Source: JAICYJ01 sp963797565 (GTDB lineage Bacteria; Actinomycetota; Thermoleophilia; Gaiellales; JAICJC01). Taken from it: 64,000 bases of DNA. The notes beneath the pieces were generated by a model that did no database searches, was not told the DNA's origin, and was given only the letters and a program-made list of their open reading frames with translations. A program made the translations under genes and the position numbers. Location: assembly GCA_963797565.1 (NCBI GenBank), contig CAWCPM010000015.1, forward strand, positions 124,001-188,000. The letters run 5' to 3'. Each line of letters starts with the position of its first letter. Position 1 is the first letter of the stretch. Positions 57,206 through 64,000 of this stretch are shown in pieces.

Positions 57206-57877
57206 ATGGTCTCGAACGAGTCGTTCATCTCGCGTCTGGTGCCCGGCCTGCTGGTGGCGGTCGCGATCTTTGCCGCCTGGTGGCTGTTCATCCGCAGCCC
57301 GGATCAGCCCTCGGTGCCACAGCAGGCGCCGGGCCTGCTGGACGCTCCCTCCAGCGTCGGCCCGCTGCTGCTGCAGGCCTCGCAGGTTGGCCCGACCTAC
57401 GACCAGAGCGCCGATTCGACCCGCGTCACGACCTCGCTCGAGATCCGCAGGGGCCAGTCGCCCGCGGCCACGAAGGTCATCGCGCACACCTGGAAGGCGG
57501 GCGCGCGCGCCGGCTGGTCGCAGGTGCACGGTTCGATCACCGTCCTCAGCCGGGCCGAGCTGTTCACCGGTGCCGGCCTGAGCGCGGTGTCGGCCGGCTT
57601 CGAGCGCCAGATGGTCAAGGCCTATCACGGCAAGCCGGCCACCGCGCCCGGCCCGCTGCCCGGACAGGACGGATGGCTGATCAAGGGCACGACCGTGTCG
57701 CCGATCATCTCCACCCTGTACCCGCCCCGCCGCCAGGTCGCTGTCTACGGCTGGCAGCACGGCGACGTGCTGGCGATGGTGGTCGTGACCGGCCTGGCTC
57801 GCGACGGCGTGCTGGAGGCGGCGACCACGCTCGCCAACGCGCAGGACAAGAACATCGCGTTCGTCACCGGCGGCTGA
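57206..57877 (+). CDS. Membrane-anchored protein of the oxidase operon, unknown
   Basis: A 223-residue protein with one N-terminal membrane helix (ISRLVPGLLVAVAIFAAWWLFI) and an extracytoplasmic domain (VGPLLLQASQVGPTYDQSADSTRVTTSLEIR...DGWLIKGTTVSPIISTLYPPRRQVAVYGWQHGDVLAMVVVTG). The pattern resembles lipoprotein-like domains found next to oxidases, but no family is certain. A different frame begins with an ATG overlapping the subunit III stop (57139), so a frameshift near 57200 is possible. It converges with, and overlaps by 14 bases, the next gene. Confidence 0.65.
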   Translation: MVSNESFISRLVPGLLVAVAIFAAWWLFIRSPDQPSVPQQAPGLLDAPSSVGPLLLQASQVGPTYDQSADSTRVTTSLEIRRGQSPAATKVIAHTWKAGARAGWSQVHGSITVLSRAELFTGAGLSAVSAGFERQMVKAYHGKPATAPGPLPGQDGWLIKGTTVSPIISTLYPPRRQVAVYGWQHGDVLAMVVVTGLARDGVLEAATTLANAQDKNIAFVTGG

Positions 57878-58136
57878 CCGCTCCGCCGCCGCCACCCGCC
57901 CGCGCGATCTCGATCACCAGCGCCGCCCAGTGGCGGTTGCGCACGTCCACCCGCAGCGTCCGCCGGCCATCCGTGGCCGGGAAGGCCGAGAGCAGCGCCC
58001 GCGCAGGCTCCGACAGCCCGGGCGGGTCGCCGTCCAGCTCGATCGTTGCCACCAGATAGCCTTCGCGCCGCTCGATGACGATGCCGGGGAGCCCCCGGCA
58101 GGCGTCCTCGACGTCGCGCAGAAAGGCCGGGTCGCT
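57864..58136 (-). CDS. Short protein with uncertain start, unknown
   Basis: A frame of about 90 codons with good coding character: SDPAFLRDVEDACRGLPG, VIERREGYLVATIELDGDPPG, RALLSAFPATDGRRTLRVDVRNRHWAALVIEI, then a Gly-rich end. No ATG or TTG opens it; the first usable codon is GTG 58052, which would remove 28 conserved-looking residues. The upstream text gacgagtagcgaccc would become GAGTGAGCGACCC, with a GTGA overlap of stop and start like those elsewhere here, if one G has been lost. Function unknown; last gene of the minus-strand oxidase operon. Confidence 0.5.
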   Translation of the reverse strand, partial: SDPAFLRDVEDACRGLPGIVIERREGYLVATIELDGDPPGLSEPARALLSAFPATDGRRTLRVDVRNRHWAALVIEIARAGGGGGAVSRR

Positions 58137-58353
58137 ACTCGTCGGGCAGGTTCCGGTACTCCTCGACCGCGTCCGACACCCACAGCCAGACGCCGATGGT
58201 GAGGATGACTGCGCCCAGGGAGATGATCGTCATCCGCCACAGCCGTGAGTCCGGCACCAGGCCCACCAGCATCGTGGCGGCGCCCAGCGATGCGATCAGC
58301 GGCTGCGCCGACGGCATGGGCAGGTGGTACGGGTTGTCGTCGTGCTCAGACAT
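58135..58353 (-). CDS. Small oxidase-associated membrane protein (subunit IV-like)
   Basis: A 72-residue protein with two membrane helices (PLIASLGAATMLVGLV; MTIISLGAVILTIGVWLWV), a His/Pro-containing N-terminus (HDDNPYHLPMPSAQPL) and an acidic tail (DAVEEYRNLPDE). The 'HlP.pS..P' start and two helices resemble the actinobacterial/caa3 subunit IV type. It overlaps the 38-residue gene upstream by eight bases, supporting co-translation in the oxidase operon. Confidence 0.7.
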   Translation of the reverse strand: MSEHDDNPYHLPMPSAQPLIASLGAATMLVGLVPDSRLWRMTIISLGAVILTIGVWLWVSDAVEEYRNLPDE

Positions 58354-58462
58354 TGACGACCACCAGCCCGATCACGATGGTGCCGATGAACAGCAGCCCG
58401 ACGGCGATGGCCAGCATCAGTCCCAGCCTGATGTTCGCGTTCGCGGTCTTCTTGTCCAGCAT
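58346..58462 (-). CDS. 38-residue single-helix oxidase-operon protein
   Basis: A gene too short for routine calling: ATG 58462 to TGA 58346. The product starts LDKKTANANIRLGLMLAIAV and then has GLLFIGTIVIGLVVVNV, a single membrane helix with a basic/polar N-terminus. AGGAGA eight bases upstream is a strong ribosome site and partly overlaps the ctaB stop. The end overlaps the next gene's start by eight bases. Size and place resemble tiny oxidase subunits or assembly peptides, but similarity is not established. Confidence 0.7.
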   Translation of the reverse strand: MLDKKTANANIRLGLMLAIAVGLLFIGTIVIGLVVVNV

Positions 58463-58474
58463 GTTGCGTATCTC

Positions 58475-59377
58475 CTAGAAATTGATGCGGTCGATGCCGA
58501 TCGCGGCGAACATCAGCGCCAGATAGGCAAGTGAGTAGAGGAACAGCCCGCGCGCGTTCGCGCGGCTGGTGTCGCGCAGCAGGCGCATGGCCAGCCGCAG
58601 GAACCACCCGCCCAGCAGCACCGCGCTGATCAGGTAGACCAGCCCGAACGTCTGTGACAGGAACGGCAGCACAGACAGGCCGACCAGCAGCACGGTGTAG
58701 AGCAGGATCTGGCGGGCGGTCTCGTGGTCGCCGCGCACGACCGGCAGCATCGGCACGCCGGCCGCCGCATAGTCGTCCTTCGCCAGTATGGCAAGCGCCC
58801 AGAAGTGCGGCGGCGTCCAGTAGAACACCAGCGCGAACATGAACAGCGCCGCCAGGCCCACGTGCCCGGTCACGGCCGCCCATCCCACCAGCGGCGGGAC
58901 CGCGCCCGCGGCACCGCCGATCACGATGTTCTGCGGCGTGCGGCGCTTCAGCCAGACCGTGTAGACGATCACGTAGAACAGTGCCCCGGAGAGCGCCAGC
59001 GCCGCGGTCAGCACGTTCACGTAGGCGGCCAGCACCGCCGTCGAGGCCACGATCAGACCGATCCCGAAACCGGTGGCCGCGTCCACCGACACGCGTCCGC
59101 TGGCGACGGGCCGCCCGGCGGTACGGCGCATGCGGGCGTCGAGGTCGCGGTCGATCACGTGGTTGAGGGCGCTGGCACCACCCGACGACAGGCCCAGGCC
59201 GAACAGCGTCAGCACCGTCAGCCGTGCCGACGGCAGCCCGTCGGCGGCGAATGCCATCGCGCCGTAGGCCGTGATCAGGATCAGCATCATGATCCGCGGC
59301 TTGGTCAGCGTCACGTAGTCGGCGACCACGCTTCGCAGCGACGATCGCAGCGGGTGCGGTGCTGTGGCCATGCTCAT
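58475..59377 (-). CDS. ctaB: Protohaem IX farnesyltransferase (haem O synthase)
   Basis: A UbiA-family membrane prenyltransferase that makes haem O for the oxidases. The 300-residue protein has LTKPRIMMLILITAYGAMAFA, the first Asp-rich motif NHVIDRDLDARMRRTAGRPVASG, the second KDDYAAAGVPMLPVVRGDHETARQILLY and FYWTPPHFWALAI, with about nine helices. It is placed between subunit I and the small membrane genes of the minus-strand operon. MSMATAP has two possible ATGs; the first is used. Confidence 0.95.
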   Translation of the reverse strand: MSMATAPHPLRSSLRSVVADYVTLTKPRIMMLILITAYGAMAFAADGLPSARLTVLTLFGLGLSSGGASALNHVIDRDLDARMRRTAGRPVASGRVSVDAATGFGIGLIVASTAVLAAYVNVLTAALALSGALFYVIVYTVWLKRRTPQNIVIGGAAGAVPPLVGWAAVTGHVGLAALFMFALVFYWTPPHFWALAILAKDDYAAAGVPMLPVVRGDHETARQILLYTVLLVGLSVLPFLSQTFGLVYLISAVLLGGWFLRLAMRLLRDTSRANARGLFLYSLAYLALMFAAIGIDRINF

Positions 59378-59381
59378 CGCG

Positions 59382-61010
59382 TCACCCCGCTGCCTCCGCC
59401 GCCTCGGCGCGCAGATCGGCCAGCGGCCGTTCGCTGCGGATCGGCGGCAGCGAATCGAAGTTGTGGGGCGGCGGCGGCGAGCTGGTGTACCACTCGAGCG
59501 TGTTCGCCTGCCAGGGGTCGTCGCCGGCCACGCGGCCGCTGCGCAGCGACGTGATGCAGTTGTAGACGATCAGGAGCACGCCCAGCGAGATCACGAACGA
59601 TCCCAGGGTGGCGATCTCGTTCATGCGCTCCCAGCCGGGGTGCGTGGGGTAGCTGGAGATACGGCGTGGCATTCCGGAAAGCCCCATCGCGTGCATCGGG
59701 AAGAAGGTCAGGTTGAAGCCCACGAACAGCACCCAGAAGCTCCAGATGCCGAGGCTGCGGTTGAGCATACGGCCGGTCATCTTCGGGTACCAGTAGTGCA
59801 GCCCACCCATCACGGCGAACACCGGGATCGATCCCATCACGTAGTGGAAGTGGGCGACCACGAAGTAGCTGTCGGTGACCTGCAGGTCGATCGAGAAGAC
59901 GGCCAGGAAGATGCCCGACAGCCCGCCGATCATGAACAGCAGGATGAAGCCGATCGCGAACAGCATCGGCGGCTCGTAGCGGATCCGGCCCATCCACAGC
60001 GTGCCGATCCAGTTGAAGATCTTGACGCCGGTGGGCACCGCGATCGCCAGCGATGCGACCATGAACCAGATGTCGACCGGCGTCGAGAATCCCACCGCGA
60101 ACATGTGGTGGCCCCAGACCAGGAAGCCCAGAAACGCGATCGCGGCGACCGAGTAGACCAGCGCCTTGTAGCCGAAGATCGGCTTGCGCGAGAACACCGG
60201 CAGGATCTCCGAGATCATGCCGAACCCGGGCAGCGCCACCACGTACACCTCGGGGTGCCCGAAGAACCAGAAGAAGTGCTGGTAGAGGACCGGGTTGCCG
60301 CCGTTCGCGGTGAAGAAGTGCGTGCCGTAGTTGCGGTCGAGCAGCAGCATCGTCAGCGCCCCCGACAAGACCGGCAGGGCGGCCACGATCATGATCGAGT
60401 AGAAGTCGATGCACCAGGTGAACAGCGGCATCCGCGTCAGCCGCATGCCGGGCGCGCGCATGTTGTGGATCGTGCAGATGAAGTTGATCGCGCCCAGGAT
60501 CGACGACAGCGACAGGATGTGCAGGCCCACGATCCAGAAGTCGATGCCGTGGCCGGCCGAGATAATCGACAGCGGCGGGTAGCCGGTCCAGCCCGCATCC
60601 GGGGCGCCGCCGAACGCGAAGCTCGAGTACATGGTCATGCCGCCGAACAGCAGCAGCCAGAACGAGGCGGCGTTCAGCTTCGGGAAGGCCATATCGCGGG
60701 CGCCGATCTGGAGCGGCACCATGTAGTTGCCGAACGCGGCCATCACCGGCACCACGAACAGGAACACCATCGTGGTGCCGTGCATCGTGAAGATCTGGTC
60801 GTAGGTCTCGGCCGAGACGACGGTGCCGCTGGCCGTCTCCAGCTGCAGCCGGATCACCAGCGCCATCAGTCCGCCGGTGAGGAAGAAGAACATCGTCACC
60901 AGCAGGTAGAGCAGGCCGATCCGCTTGTGATCGACGGTCGTGATCCAGGAGCGCAGCGTCGAGCCGCTGGGAGCGGGGAACGCCTGTGCCGGTGAGGCCG
61001 CCGTGGCCAT
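59382..61010 (-). CDS. ctaD: A1-type cytochrome c oxidase subunit I (second cluster)
   Basis: A 542-residue, 12-helix subunit I. It has DHKRIGLLYLLVTMFFF, the low-spin haem histidine in TMHGTTMVFLF, helix VI FWFFGHPEVYVVALPGFGMISEI with the proton-channel glutamate, WGHHMFAVG with the CuB histidines, TDSYFVVAHFHYVMGS with the haem ligands and SGMPRRISSYP. GHPEVY marks an A1-type enzyme, unlike the paralogue at 54099. It lies directly after subunit II (no gap) and four bases before ctaB. Confidence 0.96.
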   Translation of the reverse strand: MATAASPAQAFPAPSGSTLRSWITTVDHKRIGLLYLLVTMFFFLTGGLMALVIRLQLETASGTVVSAETYDQIFTMHGTTMVFLFVVPVMAAFGNYMVPLQIGARDMAFPKLNAASFWLLLFGGMTMYSSFAFGGAPDAGWTGYPPLSIISAGHGIDFWIVGLHILSLSSILGAINFICTIHNMRAPGMRLTRMPLFTWCIDFYSIMIVAALPVLSGALTMLLLDRNYGTHFFTANGGNPVLYQHFFWFFGHPEVYVVALPGFGMISEILPVFSRKPIFGYKALVYSVAAIAFLGFLVWGHHMFAVGFSTPVDIWFMVASLAIAVPTGVKIFNWIGTLWMGRIRYEPPMLFAIGFILLFMIGGLSGIFLAVFSIDLQVTDSYFVVAHFHYVMGSIPVFAVMGGLHYWYPKMTGRMLNRSLGIWSFWVLFVGFNLTFFPMHAMGLSGMPRRISSYPTHPGWERMNEIATLGSFVISLGVLLIVYNCITSLRSGRVAGDDPWQANTLEWYTSSPPPPHNFDSLPPIRSERPLADLRAEAAEAAG

Positions 61011-61745
61011 CTAGGTGGTCGCCTTGGTCGACATGTAGTTGACGTAGTCCTCCTTGGACAGCACGCGCACGAGGATGGTCATGGTGGCGTGCCCGGATCC
61101 GCAGAACTCCGCGCACTGGCCGGTGTAATCGCCGATCTTGTCAGCCTGGAACCAGGTGTGGGTGATGCGGTTGGGGAACACGTCCTGCTTCTGGCCGAGC
61201 TGCTCCACCCAGAAGTCGTGCACCACGTCCTTGGAGGTCATGTTCAGGTGGATCGGGGTGTCGACCGGTACCACCAGGGTGTTCGGCCCGGCCGGGTGCT
61301 TGCCGTCGGGGTAGGTGAACGACCAGGAGTACTGCTGCGCCGTCACCCCGATCTGCATCGCGTTCTTGGGCACGTCCTCCACCTTCGGCAGCTTGTAGAA
61401 CGTGAATGCGGACAGGCCGACCAGGATCAGGATCGGGACGATCGTCCAGCCGATCTCGAGCCGGGTGGAGCCGCGCACCTGGGGTGGATCCGGGTACTCG
61501 CGGCCGGGCCGCTCCCGGAACCGGATGGCCGAGTAGACGAGCCAGCCGCCCACCAGCACGAAGATGGTGACGGTCACGCCCAGCACCGCCCGGTAGGTGC
61601 TGTCGATGCTCTGCGCGTTCGGCGACTCCGGCTGGTTGAGGGTCGCCGTCCCGGCCATCGCCGTCTGGGCGAAGGTCAGTGCGACCAGCACTCCGAGCGG
61701 GGCTGCGGCGAGGAACCAGCGGCGGCGGCGATGCGTTCGGGTCAC
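61011..61745 (-). CDS. ctaC: Cytochrome c oxidase subunit II (second cluster)
   Basis: A 244-residue protein: signal-like first helix (WFLAAAPLGVLVALTFAQTAMA), second helix (LGVTVTIFVLVGGWLVYSAI), third hydrophobic stretch (IGWTIVPILILVGLSAFTFY) and the cupredoxin domain. CuA ligands are in DVVHDFWVEQLG (His) and CAEFCGSGHATM (Cys, Glu, Cys, His, Met). Aromatic YSWSFTYPDG is the electron-entry region. The GTG start 61745 lies ten bases after TAGAAT. First gene of the minus-strand oxidase operon. Confidence 0.94.
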   Translation of the reverse strand: MTRTHRRRRWFLAAAPLGVLVALTFAQTAMAGTATLNQPESPNAQSIDSTYRAVLGVTVTIFVLVGGWLVYSAIRFRERPGREYPDPPQVRGSTRLEIGWTIVPILILVGLSAFTFYKLPKVEDVPKNAMQIGVTAQQYSWSFTYPDGKHPAGPNTLVVPVDTPIHLNMTSKDVVHDFWVEQLGQKQDVFPNRITHTWFQADKIGDYTGQCAEFCGSGHATMTILVRVLSKEDYVNYMSTKATT

Positions 61746-61755
61746 AGGCGCCCGG

Positions 61756-61761
61756 ATTCTA
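61756..61761 (-). promoter_or_regulatory. -10 box of second oxidase operon
   Basis: TAGAAT on the minus strand, ten bases (ccgggcgcct) before the GTG start, identical to the -10 box of the first oxidase operon. Confidence 0.5.
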
Positions 61762-61796
61762 CAAGCGGCGCCGCGATGGTGTGGACGTGACCGGCG

Positions 61797-62798
61797 TCAC
61801 TCAGCCGGCGGGTCAGATGCGGGCGGCTGAGAGGGCGGCGACGCGGGCCGCCGCTTGGGTGCCGCCGGCGTCGCCGGGGTGGGTGCGGCGCCCTCGCTGA
61901 ACGCTGCGCCGAGGCCGGCGATGGCGCCCATCGCGTTGGACGCTCCGCTGGGCAGCAGCATCAGCTTGTTGGAGTCGCCGTCGGCCACCGCCGGCAGCGC
62001 CTCGAGGTACTTGTAGCCCAGCATGTCTGCAGGCGCGATGCCGGATTCGGCGACGGTCTTGAACACGGTTGCCAGCGCCTCCGCCTCCCCCTGCGCGCGC
62101 AGCGCGCGGGCCTGCTTCTCGCCCTCGGCGCGCAGGATGTTCGACTGCTGATCGGCCTCGCCGTTCAGGATCGCGGCCTGGCGCAGGCCCTCGGCGCGCA
62201 GGATCGCCGACTGCTTCTCGCCCTCGGCAGACAGGATCGCCGCCCGCTTGGCGCGGTCGGCGCGCATCTGCTGCTCCATCGCCTCCTGGATCGAGCGGGG
62301 CGGGTCGATGCTCTTCAGCTCCACCCGGGTCACCCGCACGCCCCACTTCTCGGTGGCCTCGTCCAGCACGATCCGCAGCTGGGTGTTGATCTCATCGCGG
62401 CTGGTGAGCGTGCCCTCGAGCGTCATCGAGCCGACCACGTTTCGCAGCGTGGTGATCGCGAGCTGCTCCATGGCGATCAGCACGTTGGCCACCTCGTACG
62501 TGGCGCGGAACGGGTCGGTGACCTGGTAGTAGACGACCGTGTCGATGCCGATCGTGACGTTGTCCTGCGTGATCACGGGCTGCGGCGCGAACGCCTGCAC
62601 CGTCTCGCGCATGTCGACGACGGCGGTGATCCGGTCGAGCATGGGCAGGATCAGGTGCAGGCCGGGCGGCAGCGATGCGCGGTACTTGCCCCACCGCTCG
62701 ACGATGCCGACGCGGGCCTGCCGGACGACGCGCACGGACGAGGCGACCAGGATCACCGCGAACAGCGCCAGCACGAGTGCCACGATCAGGGGTGCCAT
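61797..62798 (-). CDS. SPFH/Band 7 (stomatin-like) membrane protein
   Basis: A 333-residue scaffold of membrane microdomains. One N-terminal helix (LIVALVLALFAVILVASSV) is followed by the SPFH domain (RVVRQARVGIVERWGKYRASLPPGLHLILPMLDRI...DMRETVQAFAPQPVITQDNVTIGIDTVVYYQVTDP). Then comes a long coiled-coil region with alternating AEGEKQ/ILRAEG repeats (about 190-270), and a Pro/Ala-rich tail. It overlaps the nfeD-like gene by one base (TGATG), the usual stomatin-NfeD operon. Confidence 0.93.
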   Translation of the reverse strand: MAPLIVALVLALFAVILVASSVRVVRQARVGIVERWGKYRASLPPGLHLILPMLDRITAVVDMRETVQAFAPQPVITQDNVTIGIDTVVYYQVTDPFRATYEVANVLIAMEQLAITTLRNVVGSMTLEGTLTSRDEINTQLRIVLDEATEKWGVRVTRVELKSIDPPRSIQEAMEQQMRADRAKRAAILSAEGEKQSAILRAEGLRQAAILNGEADQQSNILRAEGEKQARALRAQGEAEALATVFKTVAESGIAPADMLGYKYLEALPAVADGDSNKLMLLPSGASNAMGAIAGLGAAFSEGAAPTPATPAAPKRRPASPPSQPPASDPPAE

Positions 62799-63271
62799 CA
62801 GGTCTCCTTCGGGAGTTCGGTACGGTCGTCGGGAGCCGCGATCACGAGCGCGGTGACGCCCTTGATCTCGACCACCTCGATACGGGTGCCCAGCGCGATC
62901 GGTTCGTGCTCGAAGTAGCTGCGCGCGGACCAGGTCTCGCCGCCCAGCTTGACCTGTCCCGACTCCAGCTCGCCGATCGCGGTGGTGACGACGCCGATGC
63001 GGCCGCGCATGGCGTCGACGCCGCTGGGCACCACCGGCGTGTCGGTGCCTGCGATCCGCAGCAGCGCCGGGCGCGTGAGCACGAGCGTGCCGACCCCGAG
63101 CAGGCCGAACGCGATGATCTGGAAGGCCACGGGGATGCCGAGCAGCGTCAGCACGGCCACGATTGCGGCCGACACGGCGAAGTAGATCGTGAAGAACGAG
63201 GACGTGGTGGCTTCGATGGCGAGCATCGCCACCGCCACCACGACCCAGATCGCCCATGCAGGTAGATCCAT
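62798..63271 (-). CDS. NfeD-like membrane protein
   Basis: A 157-residue partner of the stomatin-like protein. Three or four helices (AWAIWVVVAVAMLAIEATTSSFFTIYFAVSAAIVAVLTLLGI; FQIIAFGLLGVGTLVLTRP) precede a cytosolic OB-fold (AMRGRIGVVTTAIGELESGQVKLGGETWSARSYFEHEPIALGTRIEVVEIKGVTALV), the NfeD1b plan without protease domain. ATG 63271 is preferred over ATG 63280 because a TAAGCT -10 box lies nine bases before the former. Confidence 0.92.
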   Translation of the reverse strand: MDLPAWAIWVVVAVAMLAIEATTSSFFTIYFAVSAAIVAVLTLLGIPVAFQIIAFGLLGVGTLVLTRPALLRIAGTDTPVVPSGVDAMRGRIGVVTTAIGELESGQVKLGGETWSARSYFEHEPIALGTRIEVVEIKGVTALVIAAPDDRTELPKET

Positions 63272-63280
63272 TGTCCACAT

Positions 63281-63286
63281 AGCTTA
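63281..63286 (-). promoter_or_regulatory. -10 box of nfeD-stomatin operon
   Basis: TAAGCT on the minus strand nine bases before ATG 63271, no ribosome site between. It shares a 66-base gap with the divergent RNase D gene. Confidence 0.4.
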
Positions 63287-63323
63287 TGCGTGCCGGGGGT
63301 CGTGCGCCTGCCGCGGTGCGCGC

Positions 63324-63329
63324 TACGGT
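63324..63329 (+). promoter_or_regulatory. -10 box of leaderless RNase D promoter
   Basis: TACGGT eight bases (gccgctcg) before ATG 63338, with no Shine-Dalgarno sequence. Confidence 0.45.
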
Positions 63330-63337
63330 GCCGCTCG

Positions 63338-64000
63338 ATGAGCATCGAGCAGATCACCGACGACGCCGGCCTGGCCTCGCTGCTGGCCGACGCCCGCGGT
63401 GAGGGGCGCTGCGCGCTGGATACCGAGTTCGTCTGGGAGCGCACGTATGCGCCGGTGCTCTGCCTGATCCAGATCGCCACCGCCGAGCGGCTGGCCGTGG
63501 TCGACCCTCTGCGGGGAGCGCCGCTGCAGCCCGTTGCCGACCTGGTCGCCGACGGGTCGGTGGTCAAGTCGATGCACGCCCCCGGCGCCGACCTGACCGG
63601 CCTCGCCCTGCACTTCGGCACCGGTGCCGCGGCCGTGTTCGACACCCAGCTCGCGGCCGGGTTCGCGGGGCTGGGCGGCTCGCTGTCGCTGGAGCGCATG
63701 CTCGACCAGACGCTGGGCGTGCGGCTGAAGCATGCAGAGGGCTTCACCGACTGGTCGAAGCGGCCGCTGACGGCCACCCAGGTTGCCTACGCCGGCGACG
63801 ACGTGCGGCACCTGCTGGCGGCGATGGATGCGCTGTTGGAGCGGCTGGGCAGCCTGGGTCGCGAGCGCTGGGCGGACGAGGAGATGGAGCGGCGCTACGG
63901 GCCGGAGGCGCAGCTGGTGCAGGATCCCGATCAGGCCTGGCGCCGTGTGGCCGGCCGCGGCAAGCTGCGCGGCGAGCAGCTGGTGGCCCTGGTCGCAGCC
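63338..64000 (+). CDS. rnd: Ribonuclease D, N-terminal part (cut by window edge)
   Basis: The 221 visible residues contain the DEDDy 3'-5' exonuclease domain: CALDTEFVWERTYAPVLCLIQIA (Exo I, DxE), VVKSMHAPGADLTGL (Exo II region, with Asp in GADLTGL) and TQVAYAGDDVRHLLAAMDAL (Exo III, Tyr and Asp), plus FTDWSKRPLT typical of RNase D. The start of an HRDC-like helical region (YGPEAQLVQDPDQAWRRVAGRGKLRGEQLVALVA) is visible before the window ends. It trims the 3' ends of tRNA and other stable RNA. Confidence 0.93.
   Translation, partial: MSIEQITDDAGLASLLADARGEGRCALDTEFVWERTYAPVLCLIQIATAERLAVVDPLRGAPLQPVADLVADGSVVKSMHAPGADLTGLALHFGTGAAAVFDTQLAAGFAGLGGSLSLERMLDQTLGVRLKHAEGFTDWSKRPLTATQVAYAGDDVRHLLAAMDALLERLGSLGRERWADEEMERRYGPEAQLVQDPDQAWRRVAGRGKLRGEQLVALVAA

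Noticed and set aside
57139..58059. Plus-strand frame starting at the subunit III stop overlap
   Set aside because: After about 22 codons it runs antisense or out of frame to the better-supported protein starting at 57206; kept only as a note on a possible frameshift.

Overview
The window is GC-rich bacterial chromosome with short gaps, many 1-16 base start/stop overlaps, and a mixture of actinobacterial gene sets: a Ser/Thr-kinase/PASTA/FHA/PP2C cell-wall cluster, a Suf iron-sulfur cluster with a DtxR-type regulator, a GAF-HisKA_2 kinase next to an ANTAR response regulator, and a Gram-positive Tad pilus locus without a secretin. This fits a deep-branching actinobacterium such as a member of the Thermoleophilia; that placement is inference from gene content, not from a marker gene. 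No rRNA, tRNA, CRISPR array, insertion sequence or prophage was seen; the whole stretch looks like core chromosome.

Layout. 1-1105: Tat export genes and the start of an amidohydrolase (minus). 1224-9879: iron-sulfur assembly (sufC, sufB, sufD, an amidohydrolase, sufS, sufU, a Rieske protein, a DtxR-type regulator), interrupted by a minus-strand TetR/metallo-beta-lactamase pair. 9894-10141: a short minus-strand transcript with its own promoter and a 15-nt match to the anti-Shine-Dalgarno sequence. 10158-17046: metabolic and small genes (NAD-dependent epimerase-like protein, dcd, gabT-like aminotransferase, CAP-domain exoprotein, Zn-ribbon protein, threonine-dehydratase-like enzyme, MFS exporter with ArsR regulator). 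17109-26967: minus-strand cell-wall/signalling operon (membrane kinase, fhaA, fhaB, PP2C, ftsW/rodA, pbpA, pknB, ddl). 27040-29870: anchored exoprotein, DUF4446 protein, CDF metal exporter. 30028-37567: GAF/HD-GYP protein, glnA behind a terminator-type attenuator, phosphoesterase, ATP-dependent ligase, PdtaS/PdtaR-like pair. 37568-49053: Tad/Flp pilus locus with regulators (minus). 49100-53252: ABC-F protein, oxidoreductase, ornithine-cyclodeaminase-like protein. 53292-61761: two back-to-back haem-copper oxidase clusters of different subtype, with ctaB. 61797-64000: SPFH/NfeD pair and the start of RNase D.

Two themes cut across the regions. First, many genes start 5-10 nt after a TANNNT -10 box (often TACACT) with no Shine-Dalgarno sequence, so leaderless transcription appears common here. 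Second, at least eight well-conserved genes (tatC, sufB, sufU, a CAP-domain gene, pknB, ftsW/rodA, the membrane kinase, the ornithine-cyclodeaminase-like gene) carry single-base indels that split otherwise perfect reading frames. Because essential genes are hit, these are more likely sequence errors than biology; coordinates below give the repaired gene span.

The most interesting signal is the glnA leader at 32190-32282: a promoter, a 9-bp hairpin with hexaloop AACGGC, and then two mutually exclusive hairpins of which the later is a textbook intrinsic terminator, in a window that also encodes an ANTAR-domain (RNA-binding antiterminator) regulator.
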